Below are positions 11,101-22,624 of a stretch of DNA of 64,000 bases, piece by piece (the first letter of the stretch is position 1; each line of letters begins with the position of its first letter). The translations under genes were made by a program, and so were the position numbers. This DNA is from Ceratothoa steindachneri (Eukaryota; Arthropoda; Malacostraca; Isopoda; Cymothoidae), in assembly GCA_963969495.1 (NCBI GenBank), contig OZ018321.1, positions 188,199,485-188,263,484 of the forward strand, in the 5' to 3' direction. The notes below the pieces were generated by a model that had not been told where the DNA came from, ran no database searches, and saw only the letters and a list, made by a program, of their open reading frames with translations.

Positions 11101-14062
11101 ATTTTACCGACGCGGGGTGTCCCATAATAAAATTTTCTCTATTCCTCCCACTTCATTTTAACGGTCGGAGAGTATGCCACATTTGATTTTTCCTCTATTC
11201 CTCTAATTTCTATTTGAACGGCGCGGGGTCTGCTACAATAAAATTTTCCTTTACTGCTTTCCCTTATATTTGACTGTGGTGAAGTTTGCATCATTTAAAT
11301 TTTTTCTGTATTCTGCCATTATTGAATATTTCCTATATTTCCCTTCCTTCTACTTAACGGTCGAGGAGTCTGCCACATTAAAAGTTTTCATGTATTCCTC
11401 TCCTATCTATTTTACAGACGCAGTTTTTGCTAGAATTGAATTTTTCGTATATCCTCCTCCCTTCTATTTAATCGTCGGAGAAACTGCCATATTTAATTTT
11501 TTTCTCTATTCCTCTCCTTTATATTTTACCGACGCGGGGTCTGCCATAATTGATTTTATCATTTATTCCTCTCCAATCTATTTAACCATCGGGGAATCTG
11601 CTACATTTAAATTTTTCCTGTATTTCTCTCCTTTATATTTTACCGACGCGGGGTCTGCCATAATTGATTTTATCATTTATTCCTCTCCAATCTATTTAAC
11701 CATCGGGGAATGGGCTACATTTAAAATTTTCCTGTATTTCTCTCCTTTATATTTTACCGACGCGGGGTCTGCCATAATTGATTTTATCATTTATTCCTCT
11801 CCAATCTATTTAACCGTAGGGGAATCTGCCACATTTAATTTTTTCCTCTATTCCTCTCCTTTATATTTTACCGACGCGGGGTCTGCCATAATTGATTTTA
11901 CTATTTATTCCCTTCCAATCTATTTAACCGTAAGGAAATCTGTTACATTTAAATTTTTCCTGTATTTCTCTCCTTTATATTTTACCAACGCATGGTCTCC
12001 CATAATTAAATTTTCTTGAGTGCTCCTCCCCCTTTATTTTAACCTTCGGGGAGTCTGCAATATTTATATTTTTCCTGTATTCCTCTCTTTTCTATCTCAC
12101 CGACGCGTGGTCTCCTATAATTATATTTTTGTTTGTATTCCTCTCTTTTCTATTTTACTTAGGCGGGGTCTGCTAGAATTGATTTTTTCCTTTCTTTCTC
12201 TCCCTTCTATTCAATCGTCGCGGAGTCTGACAAATATAAATTTCTACTATATTCCTCTCCTTTGTATTTTAACGACGCGAGTTCTCCCATAATTATTTCT
12301 TTTCTTTATTGCTCTCCCTTCTATTTAACCATTGGGCAGCCTGCCATCTTTAATTTTTTTCCTGCATTTCTTTGCTTTCTTTTTTCCCTATAGGGGGGCC
12401 TGCAATAATTGAATTTTTCCCTTAAAATTCCCCCTTCTATTTAACCGTCGAGAAGTCTGCAACATTTAAATTTTTCCTCTAATCCTTTCTTTTCTATTTC
12501 ACCAACGCGGGATCTGCGATACTTAAATTTTCTTCTCTTGCTCTCCCTTCTTTTTAAACGTCCGGGAAACTCCGAAGCTAAATTTTCCTTTATTCCTCTC
12601 CTGTCTATTTTAGCGACGCGGGGTCTGCCATAATTGATTTTACCTTTTATTCCTCTCCACTCTATTTTACCGTTGAGGAGTCTGACACTATTCAACTTTT
12701 CCAATTTCGTTCCTTTCCATTTTGCCAACGTGGGGTCTGAAATAAATAAATTTTTCCTTTATTCCCCTCTCTTCTATTTAACCGTCGCGGATGCCACCAC
12801 ATTAACATTTTGCCTTTATTCCTCTTCTTTCTCGTTAACGGACGCGGGGTCTCCAATAATTAATTTTTCGCTATTGCTATCCCTGAGTTTTAACCGTCGG
12901 AGAGTCTAAAACGTTTTATTTTTTCCTGTATTCTTCTCCTTTCTAGCATACCGATCCAGAGTCTGCCATAATTGACTTTTCCTTATTCCTCTCTTTTCTA
13001 TTTTACCGACGTGGAGTCTCCCATAATAATTTTTCTTTATTGCTCTCCCTTTTATTAACCTTCGAACTGTCTGCCCTATTTAACATTTTATGTATTCTTC
13101 TCCTTTCTATCTTACCAACACTGGGTCTCCTATATTATTTATTTTCTTTATTTTTCTCCCTTTTATATAACCATTGGAGAGTCTGCCTTATTTAATTTTT
13201 CCTGCATTCCTCTTTTCTCTATCTTATCGATGCCGAGTCTGCCATAATTGTCTTTTTCCTTTATTCCTCTTCCTTCTATTTAACCGTTGGAGAGTCTGGA
13301 ACTTTAAACTTTTCCCTTTATTCCTACCCTTATTACCTTATTCCCCTCGCTTCTATTTAACCGAAGGGGAGTCCGAAACATTTAAATTTTTCCTGTATTC
13401 CTCTCCTTTCTAGCATACCGATCCCGAGTTGCCATAATTGACTTTTCCTTATTCCTCTTCCTTCTATTTAACCGTCGTGGAGTCTGCAACCTTATGAGTT
13501 TTCTTATATTCCTCTCCTTTTTATTTTACCTACGCGTGGTTTACAATCATTGAATTTTTCTCTTATTCCCCTCCATTCTATTTAATCGTCGGAGAGTCTG
13601 AAACATTAATTTTTTTCTTCATTCCTCTCCTTTTAATTTTACGGACGTGGGGTCTCCCCTAATTAAATTTTCTTGATTGCTCTCCTTTCTTTTTTATCGT
13701 CGGGTAGTCTGCCACAATTAAATTTTTCCTGTATTCATTTCCCTTCTAGTTTAGACACGCGGGGTCTGCCATAATTAAATTTACCTTTATTGCTCTCCCT
13801 TCTATTTAACTGTCGCTGAGTCTGCCACATTATAATATTTACTGTATTCCTCTCCTTTCTATTTTACCTACACGTGATTTGCCATAATTGAATGTTTCCT
13901 TAATTTCCCTCCCTTCTTTTTAATAGTGGGAAAGTCTGAAACATTCAAATTTTGTCTGTATTCCTCTCCATTCTATTTTCCCGCCCGCGGTCTCCCATAA
14001 TTACATTTTCTTTATTGCCCTTCCTTCTTTTTAACTCTGGGACAGTATGCCACATTTTTTTT
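8139..14062 (+). repeat. satellite A array, 57-bp monomer / 114-bp dimer
   Basis: About 5.9 kb of alternating A and B monomers. A carries ACCGACGCGGGGTCTGCC, an ATAATTGAATTTT-like stretch and TTTATTCCTCTCCC. B carries ACCGTCGGGGAGTCTGCC, ACATTTAAATTTTT and CTGTATTCCTCTCC. Copies are diverged, except at 11528-11984, where the ACCGACG box recurs at exactly 114-base steps (11528, 11642, 11756, 11870). 114 is divisible by three, so a 249-codon ORF (11270-12019) stays open with a repeating YSSPIYLTIGESATFKFFLY-like translation. This has no domain and I treat it as satellite. The same family occurs in opposite orientation at 28070-30665. Confidence 0.95.
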
Positions 14063-14070
14063 TCAAGAAT

Positions 14071-16345
14071 AACACTGGTCAACAAATATTTTCGAAAACT
14101 CAAGTGCATAAGATTTCATTACTCATTCTTACTGTTTTTTATCTGCTAAATTCAAATTTGAAAACGGTTCAGCACTACATGCTCTAGATTTCCTGCAATT
14201 TTAAGTTTTTTATTCTAGCCGTTTGTGGTCAAATGAATGACTTACACGTTTATGTTATAAAAAAAGAGATATTAAAAATGTTTTGTTTTTCTTTACGATC
14301 TGATCATGGCTACAAGGAGACGTCAATGTGTGAACAAGTTGGACGCTTTCTGTCATATTAGTGGATGCTTTACGTTTATTCATCAAAGGAGTAATATAAC
14401 ATCATTTGTGAGTCGTGATTTTAAAGCTTACTTTGGACTTACTCTTGGCGACCAATAGAAGAAATGGGCCCCACATACTGTGTGTCATAACTGCGAGGAA
14501 ATGCTGCGTGAATATACAAAATATAAACATAAGGGTTTACCTTTCGGAATTCCCATGACCTGGCGAGAACCGACGGACCACGCAACTGTCTGCTGTTTTT
14601 GTCTGGTCAATACAAAGGACCTTGGCAAGAAAAAGAGAGACAAAATCTCATATCCTAGTATCCTCTCAGCAATCTGACCTATTCTGAACTCTGATGAGCT
14701 CCCAATCCGAGGTTTTAAAGGATTTCTTTCATCTGAAGATGTGGGTAGTGACCAAGAGCAAAAGACTGCTGATGAAAGCCAAGAAATACTTTCAGAATCC
14801 GGCTATCCTTCTTATGAGACCCCAGAGTCATTAACTCCTCAACAGTTGAGCCAACCAGAGCTGATTGACCTTGTGCGTGATTTAGGTCTCTCCAAAAATG
14901 CAGCTGAAGTGTTAGCCTCCAGGTTGCAAGAAAAGAATCAGTTGATCTATACAACCAAAGTTCCATACTTCCGAAATCGGGAGCAGGTTTTTGTACCATT
15001 TTTTACAGAGGGAAATAACTTTGTTTATTGTCATAATATCTCAGGTCTTCCCCAGGAATTAGGGATGCCAGTATACAATCCAAATGACTAGCGGTTATTT
15101 CTAGATAGTTCTAAGCGCAGTTTGAGGTCTGTTCTACTTCATAATGGCAATGTCTATGCAGCTGTTCCAATTGAACATTCTGGGTATTTACGAGATGAAC
15201 ATAATGACATTAAATACCATGCGCCCAACTGGACAATTTGTGTGGACCTCAAAATGGTTAATTTACTCCTAGGGGAACAAAGATGATTTACAAAGTATCC
15301 CTGCTATCTTTGAATGTAGGATAGCCGAACTCGAGATGAGCACTGGAATCAGAAAGAGTGGCCCATACGTGAGACTCTAGAAGCAGGTATGCCAAATATT
15401 ATCAACGATCTAATTATCAGTCGAGAAAAGATCAATTTTGCTCCGGTCCATATGAAGCTGGGTTTGGTGAAGCAGTTTGTCAAGGCGTTGGATACTGACG
15501 GTGAATGATTCCAACACATACATATATTCTGTCTTTCCTGGTTTTTCCTTCGAGATCAAGGCAGGTGTTTTTGATGGACCACAGATTCGTGCACTTGTAC
15601 GTAATCAAGAATTTGCCAGAAAGATGAACGAAAAGGAAAGTACTGCATAACTTTCATTTGTGGCGGTGATGGCAAACTTTCTCGGTAATAAAAAGGCTGT
15701 CAACTATGAAACTTTGGTAGCTAATATGTTATCAACTTTTCGCGATCTTGGATGTAATATGAGTGTCAAACTCAATTACCTGTACAGTCATCTTGATAGA
15801 TTTCCTAAGAACCTAGGAGCAGTAAGTGAAGAGCAAGGCGAGCGATTCCATCCGGACCTCAAGACCATGGAAGAGCGTTACCAAGGGAGATGGATCACTG
15901 CTGGACCATAAAACGAGAATGCCCTGAGACAGTCCACAAACGCATGAGCTACAAGTGGAATTTCATGCCTGAGTAGACTGCAATTGAACTTTGCCTCCTC
16001 ATAGTAAGAAATGTCTTATCTAATCAGTTTTATATAAACTATAACCATTGTTTATTTGGAAAAGTGTTTCAAATCGTAATCTTGAATAGATTTATACTAT
16101 CTTGCATTTTCTTTCTTATTATTCAACTATATTAAAGAGTTTTAGAACATATTTCATCACATATTTTTCCTGATAGACTACGACGTCAATGGGATGACGA
16201 AATTTTGAGATTTTCAAATACCTTGATTGCAAAAAAAGTAGAGCACTGAGGAAAAGACTAAATTCAGATCTGAAATCAGCGCAAGAAATTAAGTAATACC
16301 AAGGGTTTGCTACCAATGCAACAATAAATCTTGTTGACCAGTGTT
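14071..16345 (+). mobile_element. TIR DNA transposon, copy 1 (2275 bp)
   Basis: Both ends carry AACACTGGTCAACAA (14071-14085, and inverted at 16331-16345). The element is flanked by AT on both sides, equivalent to a TA target if one base is moved inward. Its length equals copy 2 (23675-27042, 3368 bp) after removing the LTR insertion and its duplicated target (1092 bp). It holds one gene-sized coding region (14306-15976). The 5' part (14086-14305) is AT-rich leader and the 3' part (15977-16330) is non-coding. I do not recognise the TIR as belonging to a named superfamily. Confidence 0.85.
14306..15976 (+). pseudogene. transposase-like protein of TIR element, copy 1 (broken)
   Basis: From the ATG at 14306 the conceptual frame gives an N-terminal Cys-rich region (CVNKLDAFCHISGCF, then HTVCHNCEEML with CxxC near 14485, then CCFC near 14592), a Ser/Glu-rich linker and a conserved core. 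The core includes NNFVYCHNISGLPQELGMPV, YAAVPIEHSG, CVDLKMVNLLLGEQ, INFAPVHMKLGLVKQFVKAL-like sequence, and finally LYSHLDRFPKNLGAVSEEQ followed by GERFHPDL. This is the diagnostic core of a multi-copy family I know from arthropod and cnidarian genome annotations as uncharacterised proteins. Its DLK, HMKLG and GERFH blocks could supply an RNase H-like (DDE/DDE-type) active site, but that is inference. Full length would be about 556 codons. Several stops and frameshifts are visible (for example after LGDQ at about 14457, after PNDW-equivalent at 15090, and near 15283 and 15510). The second zinc ligand of FCYIC-type is Ser here. Confidence 0.75.
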
Positions 16346-16349
16346 ATGC

Positions 16350-17460
16350 TAACGTAAGCAATAAAAAAGGAAGGAATTGTAACGTGAGTGAGAGAAAAGC
16401 AAAAATAGTAAGTAAGATGAGTGCTAAGAAAGCAAAGCATAGTGAGTAAGATGAGTACTAGATAGTGAGTAAGGTTAGTGAGAAAATCAATGTAAATAAT
16501 GATTAATGTGAGTGGAAGAAAATGCAACAAAATTGAGTAAAGTGAGGGTCAAAACTTCAAAAACTTTCTTAGCAACCTTAGTGAGTGGGGTGAGTGATAA
16601 AAAGGCAAGTATAGTGAGTAATGGGAGAGCTAGATCGAGCAAGAATAACGAATAAATGCTATAAAAGCGTAAATGGTAAGGTAAGTGCTAGAAAGGATAA
16701 TAATACTTAGTGCAAGTGCTAGCAATGGTGAGCGTAGGAAGAAAGGTGATTGTTACTTAAGGCACAAAGATTGAGTGAAATGAGTGCTAGAAAACGCAAG
16801 AAGAGTCTGTCTGGTGAATGCTAGAAAATGAAAAAAATATGAGTAAGGAGAGTGCTAGAAAATGCATGTTATGATAGTGAATGAGCTGAATGCTAGGGAA
16901 GGTAAGCATAATGAGTAAGGTGAGTGCTGGAAAAGGCAATGAGAACTCGAAAAGGCAAGAAGAGTTAGTAAGAGAGTACCAGAAATTCCAAGAGTAATGA
17001 ATGAGGTGATTACGAGAAAATGCAAGAATAGTAAGGCGAGTGCTAGAAAATTCAAGAATAGTGTTAAAGTAAGTGCTAGGAAAGAGAAGTATAGTGAGTA
17101 TAGTGCTAATGCATGCAAGAATTGTAAGTAAGATGAGTGGTAGAAAGGGCAATAATAGTGAGCAAGGTGAGTGCTAGAAAAGGAAAGAATCACGGGTAAG
17201 GTAATGTTATAAATGGCAAGGATCATGATTAAGGTGAGTGCTAGAACAGGCAAGGATCGTGATTAATGCCAGTGTTAGAAAAGGCAAGTATCGTGATTAA
17301 GGTTACGGTGAGTAATTAAAGAAAAGGATCGTGAGTAAGGGAAGAGCTAGAAACAGCAAGAATCGTGTGTAAGGTGAATGCTAGAAAAGACAAGTATCCT
17401 GGGTAATGTGAATGCTAGAAAAAGCAAGGATGGTGAGTAAGGTGAGTGCTAGAAAAGGTT
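16350..17460 (-). repeat. 36-bp satellite, left arm copy
   Basis: Diverged units of GTGAGTAAGGTGAGTGCTAG followed by AAAAGGCAAGAATA, about 36 bases each. The same array appears inverted at 22625-23672, and a third array lies at 27043-27560. Because the period is a multiple of three, ORFs of 121-132 codons stay open in two frames. They consist of Leu/Ser/Thr repeats and are not genes. Confidence 0.92.
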
Positions 17461-17479
17461 ACCTAAGAATAAACCCATA

Positions 17480-17703
17480 ATTCCAAGGGAGAGGGGGCAT
17501 TTTGCCCCCTAGGTACTAAGAGGGTTTTTTTTGGGGGGGGGTCTGCCCCGGGCGGCACAATTTTGGAGGCGGCATTTAGTGGTGACCCAACATTTTAATA
17601 TTTAATTCATAGTTTATTCAGAAATATAATCCTAGTGATTCAGTGCCAAATATAGTAATACTTTTAAGAATCTTTCTAACTCGTGCCATTAACTGTTGCC
17701 TAA
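17480..17703 (+). mobile_element. hAT remnant in left arm (truncated)
   Basis: GCCCCCTAGGTACTAAG and CCGGGCGGCACAATTTTGG match the reverse complement of 22500-22600. Position 17643 opens a frame, MPNIVILLRIFLTRAINCC, equivalent to the start of the hAT C-terminal segment on the other arm. The homology ends near 17703, just before a (TC)n/(TA)n tract, so this side lost the rest of the hAT sequence. Confidence 0.75.
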
Positions 17704-17747
17704 TCATAAAAATTTATCTATCTATCTCTCTTTATCTCTCTCTCTCT

Positions 17748-17793
<46 letters not shown>
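17704..17793. repeat. (TC)n/(TA)n microsatellite at arm edge
   Basis: CTATCTATCTCTC-type sequence passes into (TA)n (17754-17792). It marks the inner limit of the left arm. Confidence 0.93.
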
Positions 17794-17796
<3 letters not shown>

Positions 17797-19480
17797 CCTC
17801 TCTTAATTTGTCTTATATTCCGTTTTTGATCGTGAGTTAACCCGTGAGTCAGTTCGCCAAATTTTATTAGAAAAGTAGTGAAGAACAAGGGAAAGAAACT
17901 TGATCACTAAGCAAAACAAAATGTTTATTGTTCTGACGTGTTTCGATACACACATGTTTCAATCTCAGAGGCAAGCGGTTGTTACTAAGGAATTGGAGAC
18001 AGAGCTTCATATACAGGATTAGTTAGATGATAACAAATATACAAACATCCTTATAGGGAATGAAATGTACATTTCGATGTACCTTGGTAGGCTTTAGAAA
18101 TTCTCCTTCCTATATGCAGTGCAGCCTTATGCACCCGAGAACGGCCTTAGGGTGAAGTAGTTATTGAAAGGAAAAATCGATCTTCCCATTATTCCCGCCC
18201 CAACGTCCATGACCTTTCAATTTCTGGTCTCTTGCGACCTGCGGGCGTTAATGGGCTTTGATTATAGAAGTTTCAAAGCCTCTCTTCTGACACGAGATAA
18301 GGTAGCTGGCCAGGTTGAGGGGATATTCGTAGATAAAAGCAATGCTCAGAGGAAACGAGTCGAAAGCGCCACAACTTGTCACAGTCCCGACAGAGACTTC
18401 AAGTCAACCCTAAAGGAATGGAATACAAATGCCAAAATCACCATTTAATCACATGTTTAAACTTGATTTGAAATGGCTTTCTTATAAGAGGAATATCGCT
18501 ATTAGTTCCTTGAGACTGAGTTTCCTCGCCGAAACATTTTTCTAGATGTAAAAGTGAATAGTCGTAATTTTTTCCAGTATGCTCCACTGAATAACTTTGA
18601 CCGCGCTATTTGAAGGAGAAGGTGTCTCCATCGATTGGGATATGCGAGAATGGCAATCTTATTGTGTCGTTGTGTTACGGCAATAACATGAGTGGAGCAC
18701 TCTGTAATTGAATATGACTAAAGAATTACACCATAATTAAAACAATTATGTTAAATAGACTTTTGGGAGTAACGATGGTGCTCCTCCGCAGGCAAGTTGC
18801 CGTGGGAGAAAGATTGAGAGAAAATTTTAACAATCGTATAGATCCGTTGAATCATTTGAGTGGCTTCCAAGAACACAAGATTTAACTCTGCTTTTATTTA
18901 CGATGATGTGTAAAGAAGACAGTGTACTCCACCACAAATGCAAAACGTAAACTAAGTCAGAGACCGAGTGCCCTCTCCCCGCATGAAGTGAACTTGCTCA
19001 CGTAAAATCCACAATTAATCAAAAAGGTTATGCAAGCAGTGAGACCTAAATTTCAACTGCGCTTGGAGAGAAATTAAGGGCACGTAGAGAGAACTGGTCC
19101 GTAGGAATAGATTTTATTGTAAATAACAAAATAATTGAATTTTTATCGGATTTCAATTCATTTATTGTTCAATTTAAAAATTAAGACATTTGATTTATAT
19201 ACTTGCTTTGCGCAATTTGTGTTTCCTTCTTTAATATCACTGCCCTAAAAGTGCTTTCTTTTACTCGTAAATCTCTCACTATCATTTCCATCCCTGCATA
19301 GACTCAGAAAAAGGTGAAAGAAGGCGTTAAATGTTCTAAAAAATAATGAAAAGATCACAAATATATTTCAATTATAATCATTTAAAGTTCGGTTCGCTTT
19401 TCCGAACACTGCATATAAACAAGACGAAGCTATTGAAGGTACCATGGACTGGTAAAGTTTACCCAACTCACATAAGTGAT
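17794..19480. other. central spacer, first part
   Basis: No recognised gene. The 94-codon ORF at 18164-18448 begins MKGKIDLPIIPAP and is the most protein-like frame here, but I recognise no family and see no conserved motif. The TGTTTCGATACACACATG segment at 17939 resembles the non-coding ends of some retroelements, which is too weak to call. Confidence 0.45.
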
Positions 19481-19489
19481 TCAAAGAAA

Positions 19490-19990
19490 AAATTGGTAAA
19501 ACCACTGTTTTTATCTTTAACCAGTTAATTGGGGACTTGCAGTCTTAGAAAATTTAAAAGGGCTAATGTCACGCCAATCTTCAAAAATGCGTGATCGCAA
19601 CGCAGTGGATATTGTTTACTTAGACGCTGTTCCTCATAAGATGCCGCTATTAAAATTAAAGCGGACGTAATAAGAGGCAAAACTCATAATAGGTTGAAAC
19701 TTGGCCCCCAAATGGCTCAGAATGGGTTGTGATAACGATGTCAAATTCGAACTGCACCTCAGTTAGTCGCAGAGGGCCTCATGGATCATATATGGTCTAC
19801 TTTTATTCATAGTAGACATAAACGATCTTGATGACTGTTTGAATTGTTCAAAAGACTAAAAAGATTCAGAAACATAAATTAAAAACTGTTAGAGAAGGAT
19901 GATAGAGCAAACATTCTTCACAATAAAGTTAAATTGATAAAGAAACGATTCGATGCAGCCATAGATAAAAGTTACTTATAAAATCGCCCA
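19490..19990 (+). pseudogene. CR1/L2-type LINE reverse transcriptase remnant
   Basis: Two RT landmarks survive in shifting frames. Near 19540-19590 the translation reads CSLRKFKRANVTPIFKNA, which matches the W/F-K-x-A-x-V-x-P-I-x-K motif of non-LTR RTs. Near 19790-19850 another frame reads YGLLLFIVDINDLDDCLNCS, which matches the PLLFxIYINDLDDxL motif just before the catalytic aspartates in CR1/L2-like elements. The intervening RT region is deleted or scrambled and has many stops. In the living element this enzyme would copy its RNA at a nicked target. This copy is dead and lacks endonuclease and 3' end. Confidence 0.7.
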
Positions 19991-21044
19991 AACGAGGACT
20001 AGTCTACATTTCCGAGTGGTGGAGAGTACATATGGTTCAACTCTGCCTCTGACTTTATAAGTACACACAATAAACATAATAACAAATACGTTTAAATAAT
20101 ATCTAATAGGAAACAGCTGAGAACGTCCACTGGACGAGCAAGTTAGTTAAATCCAGAGCCGGTCACAAGTCCGGATAAATGAAGAGGGTTGCCTGTCAGA
20201 AAAAGGATCCGGGGCAAAAAACAAAGGCACCAACCAGCGATGAAATGCTTGAAAACAGAGCAAATCGCCAAACGTCTAACCCCAAGAAACCAAAATTAAG
20301 AAAATCTGACGCTAAAAGGATTAAGTTAATTAGGTTAAGAAACGCATGAATAAAAATGGTTTCCCTATCCTTTTCGCACTTTTCTCTGTATTCCATCTTA
20401 ATAGCTAGCAGGAGATGGCCTGTTTAGAGAAAATCCTCCTTATTGTTTCCTTTTTATGTGTTGTGAGTGAATATTGTGGAGTGTGAATGAGCTTTCTGAC
20501 TGTTCTGTTTTTTTCTCCGGTTGACCTTGAGTGATTCGAAATGCCTTTGTCAGTCGTCTTCAATATGAAGGTCTGTACATTTTCTTTACCCTATAACCTC
20601 TGGGCGGGACCCTGCCAGACATGTTTTTTGTGAGCATAAAAGTAAATCCTCATCATATTACAAAACGACCTCCATACCCAATGAGTGTCACTCTGTTTGA
20701 CATTTGATCTCTCCATTTATGACTCGTGTCAATCAGCTAAAGTCTGATCTTAGGAATGGGGTCGTCTCCGTACAAACAAACGGAACCACACTCGCAAAAC
20801 CACTGCACAAATAAAAAATATACAGTATACTCCCGAATCAGAGTAATCTTTTAAGGTGTTAAAATACCACCTTTTGATTTGACTCGAGTCTTACCTGAGG
20901 TACGAAGGAATGAAATATAGATGGATAAAAAAAGGAACAAAGCGAATGAAAAGAAGAACAGTGTAAAAAAGGCGTCTGGATATTAATGATTTCGTCAGTA
21001 AATCCTGACATTCTTAAATTCCTTGGGCGGAGGGCGCAATGGAA
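19991..21044. other. central spacer, second part
   Basis: No recognisable gene, RNA or element. Short ORFs at 20196-20396 and 20859-21119 (minus) show no domain. Confidence 0.5.
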
Positions 21045-21545
21045 GTCTCCAAATTTAATTGCTATAAAGACTACAAGTACCCAAGGGCTCAAATTCCTAC
21101 AAAGACTACAAGTACCCAAATCATCAAATTCCTAAAATACTACAAGTACCGAAGGGTTCAAATTTCTACAAAGACTACACATACCAAAGTACTGAAATTC
21201 ATACAAGGTATACAAGTACTCAAGGGCTGAAATTCATACAAAGACTACAAGTACCAAGGACTGAAATTCCTACAAAGATTACAAACACCCAAGTGTTCAA
21301 ATTACTATAAAACACAAGTACACCTGGGTTCAACTTATTATAAAGACTACAAATACACATTGGCTCAAATTCCTACAAAGACTACAAGTACACACGAGCT
21401 CAAGTGCCTCCAAAGACACAAATACTAGAGGGCTCAAATTACTAAAAATACTACAACTACTGGAGGGCTCACATTGATACAAAGACCACAAGGGTTCAAA
21501 TTACTACAAAGACTACGACTAACCGGGAGTTCAAATTCCAACCAT
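21045..21545 (+). repeat. tandem repeat, ~30-36-bp units
   Basis: Units of the form AAAGACTACAAGTACCCAAG plus GGCTCAAATTCCTAC repeat about fourteen times with indels and substitutions. This unit is distinct from satellites A, B and the 36-bp array. Confidence 0.88.
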
Positions 21546-21961
21546 TTAGGGGTTGGTTATGGACTGGAATATTGGTTCTCATTGGTTGGGTAAGGCCCTG
21601 CTAGGTGGTCTCAGCTGTAGCATGGGCAACCATGCTGAAGCTGCCATTTAAAGCAATGCGCACCCTCCTGGCCCCAATGCCAGCACGGTGGATCGGCAGC
21701 TATATATCTTCCACACATTTTCACTTCCTCCAACTTGACCACTTTATTTACAGATATCCCACCTTACAAACATTCTGTGGAAGATGCCATAATTTGTTTT
21801 ACTCTCTTAGTTTTAAATATGCAACGAGTGGTTGTGTAATGAGTACAAATGGATTCGAACGAATGGTTGTGTAAGGAGTACAAATTGAATACAAGTTACA
21901 ACGTCTGGTGTCCGAAATTCTAAGATGAGTCCCCCTTTTCTTCTCTGCTCTACGCGCAGGC
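21546..21961. other. spacer between tandem repeat and hAT remnant
   Basis: No recognised family. An 89-codon ORF at 21605-21874 has no domain that I can name. Confidence 0.45.
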
Positions 21962-22620
21962 AATGGCGTACCGAGCAAACGTGACGCTCGGGGCGGATGT
22001 AGATTTGGTCACTCTTAAAACTTCTGATAACACCTCAAAACACCGAAAATGGAATAATACAGGTATATAGGTATGCAAAATAAGAAGACAAACGGTAGCA
22101 ACCATTTATTTTACTCAAATATACATTTATAATGTTTGTACAAAAAGATAATAGGAAAAATGTTAAATAAAAGAAGATGAGTGAATTACAAAAACAAACG
22201 ATTTACAAATTGATTTTACGCGCCTTTTTCTTCGCTAAATCTTGAATGACTTCATCAAAATCAATTTCATCCGCAAAGTCAGTCTCTATGGATAGAATTG
22301 TCAAATCAGTCAACCTTGTTTCACCCATTGTTGACCTGAGGTAGTTCTTGATGAGCTTTAGTTTAGAAAAGGACCTTTTGCAGCTAGCAACACTAATGAC
22401 ACAAGTTAGAAAGATTCTTAAAAGTATTACTATATTTGGCACTGAATCACTAGGATTATATTTCTGAAAAAACTATGAATTAAATATTAAAATGTTGGGT
22501 CACCACTAAATGCCGCCTCCAAAATTGTGCCGCCCGGGGCGCCCCCCCCCCTCCGTATCTTAGTACCTAGGGGGCGAAATACCCCCTCCCCTTTGGAATT
22601 ATGGGTTTATTCTTAGGTAA
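21962..22620 (-). mobile_element. hAT remnant, right arm side
   Basis: The stretch begins with GGCAATGGCGTACCGAGC, a common style of hAT end (CAGTGGCG-like). It then holds the C-terminal transposase fragment (22203-22442, minus) and the GC-rich CCGCCCGGGGCG and CCTAGGGGGCG segments shared with the left arm. The part from about 22383 to 22620 lies within the inverted duplication. I could not define both TIRs or a target duplication. Confidence 0.55.
22203..22442 (-). pseudogene. hAT transposase C-terminal dimerisation fragment
   Basis: A 79-residue frame reads IVILLRIFLT, then SVASCKRSFSKLKLIKNYLR, then STMGETRLTDLTILSIE and a basic tail ending KKKARKINL. The S-x-A-S-x-E/K-R-S-F-S-x-L-K block and the S-T-M-x-x-x-R-L-x-x-L block are the signature of the hAT C-terminal domain. 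In animals this version is close to the ZMYM1-like transposon-derived proteins. It mediates dimerisation. The rest of the transposase is absent, so it is a fragment. The usual Glu before RSFS is Lys here. Confidence 0.8.
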
Positions 22621-22624
22621 CCTT

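Larger units (their letters stand above)
14063..17703 (+). repeat. left arm of large inverted duplication
   Basis: This arm is the reverse complement of 22383-27049 once the LTR at 25665-26751 is subtracted. It comprises, in order, 7 bases of a 36-bp satellite unit (CAAGAAT), the complete TIR transposon copy 1, the 36-bp satellite, and a hAT remnant that breaks off near 17703. Divergence is very low in places. An 84-codon stretch (16276-16530) translates identically in both arms, and a 132-codon stretch (16855-17253) differs at two residues. The outer edge abuts satellite A and the inner edge a TC/TA microsatellite. Confidence 0.93.

Noticed and set aside
11270..12019. A 249-codon ORF with repeating hydrophobic units (possible membrane or fibrous protein)
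   Set aside because: It lies wholly in satellite A, its repeat equals the 114-bp satellite period, and adjacent diverged units break the frame.
16787..17253. Overlapping 121- and 132-codon ORFs present in both arms of the inverted duplication
   Set aside because: They translate the 36-bp satellite in two frames. Conservation between arms comes from recent duplication and not from selection on protein.
18164..18448. A 94-codon ORF in the central spacer
   Set aside because: Starts plausibly but has no recognisable family, codon pattern or neighbouring exon signals, so it is listed only inside a spacer entry.
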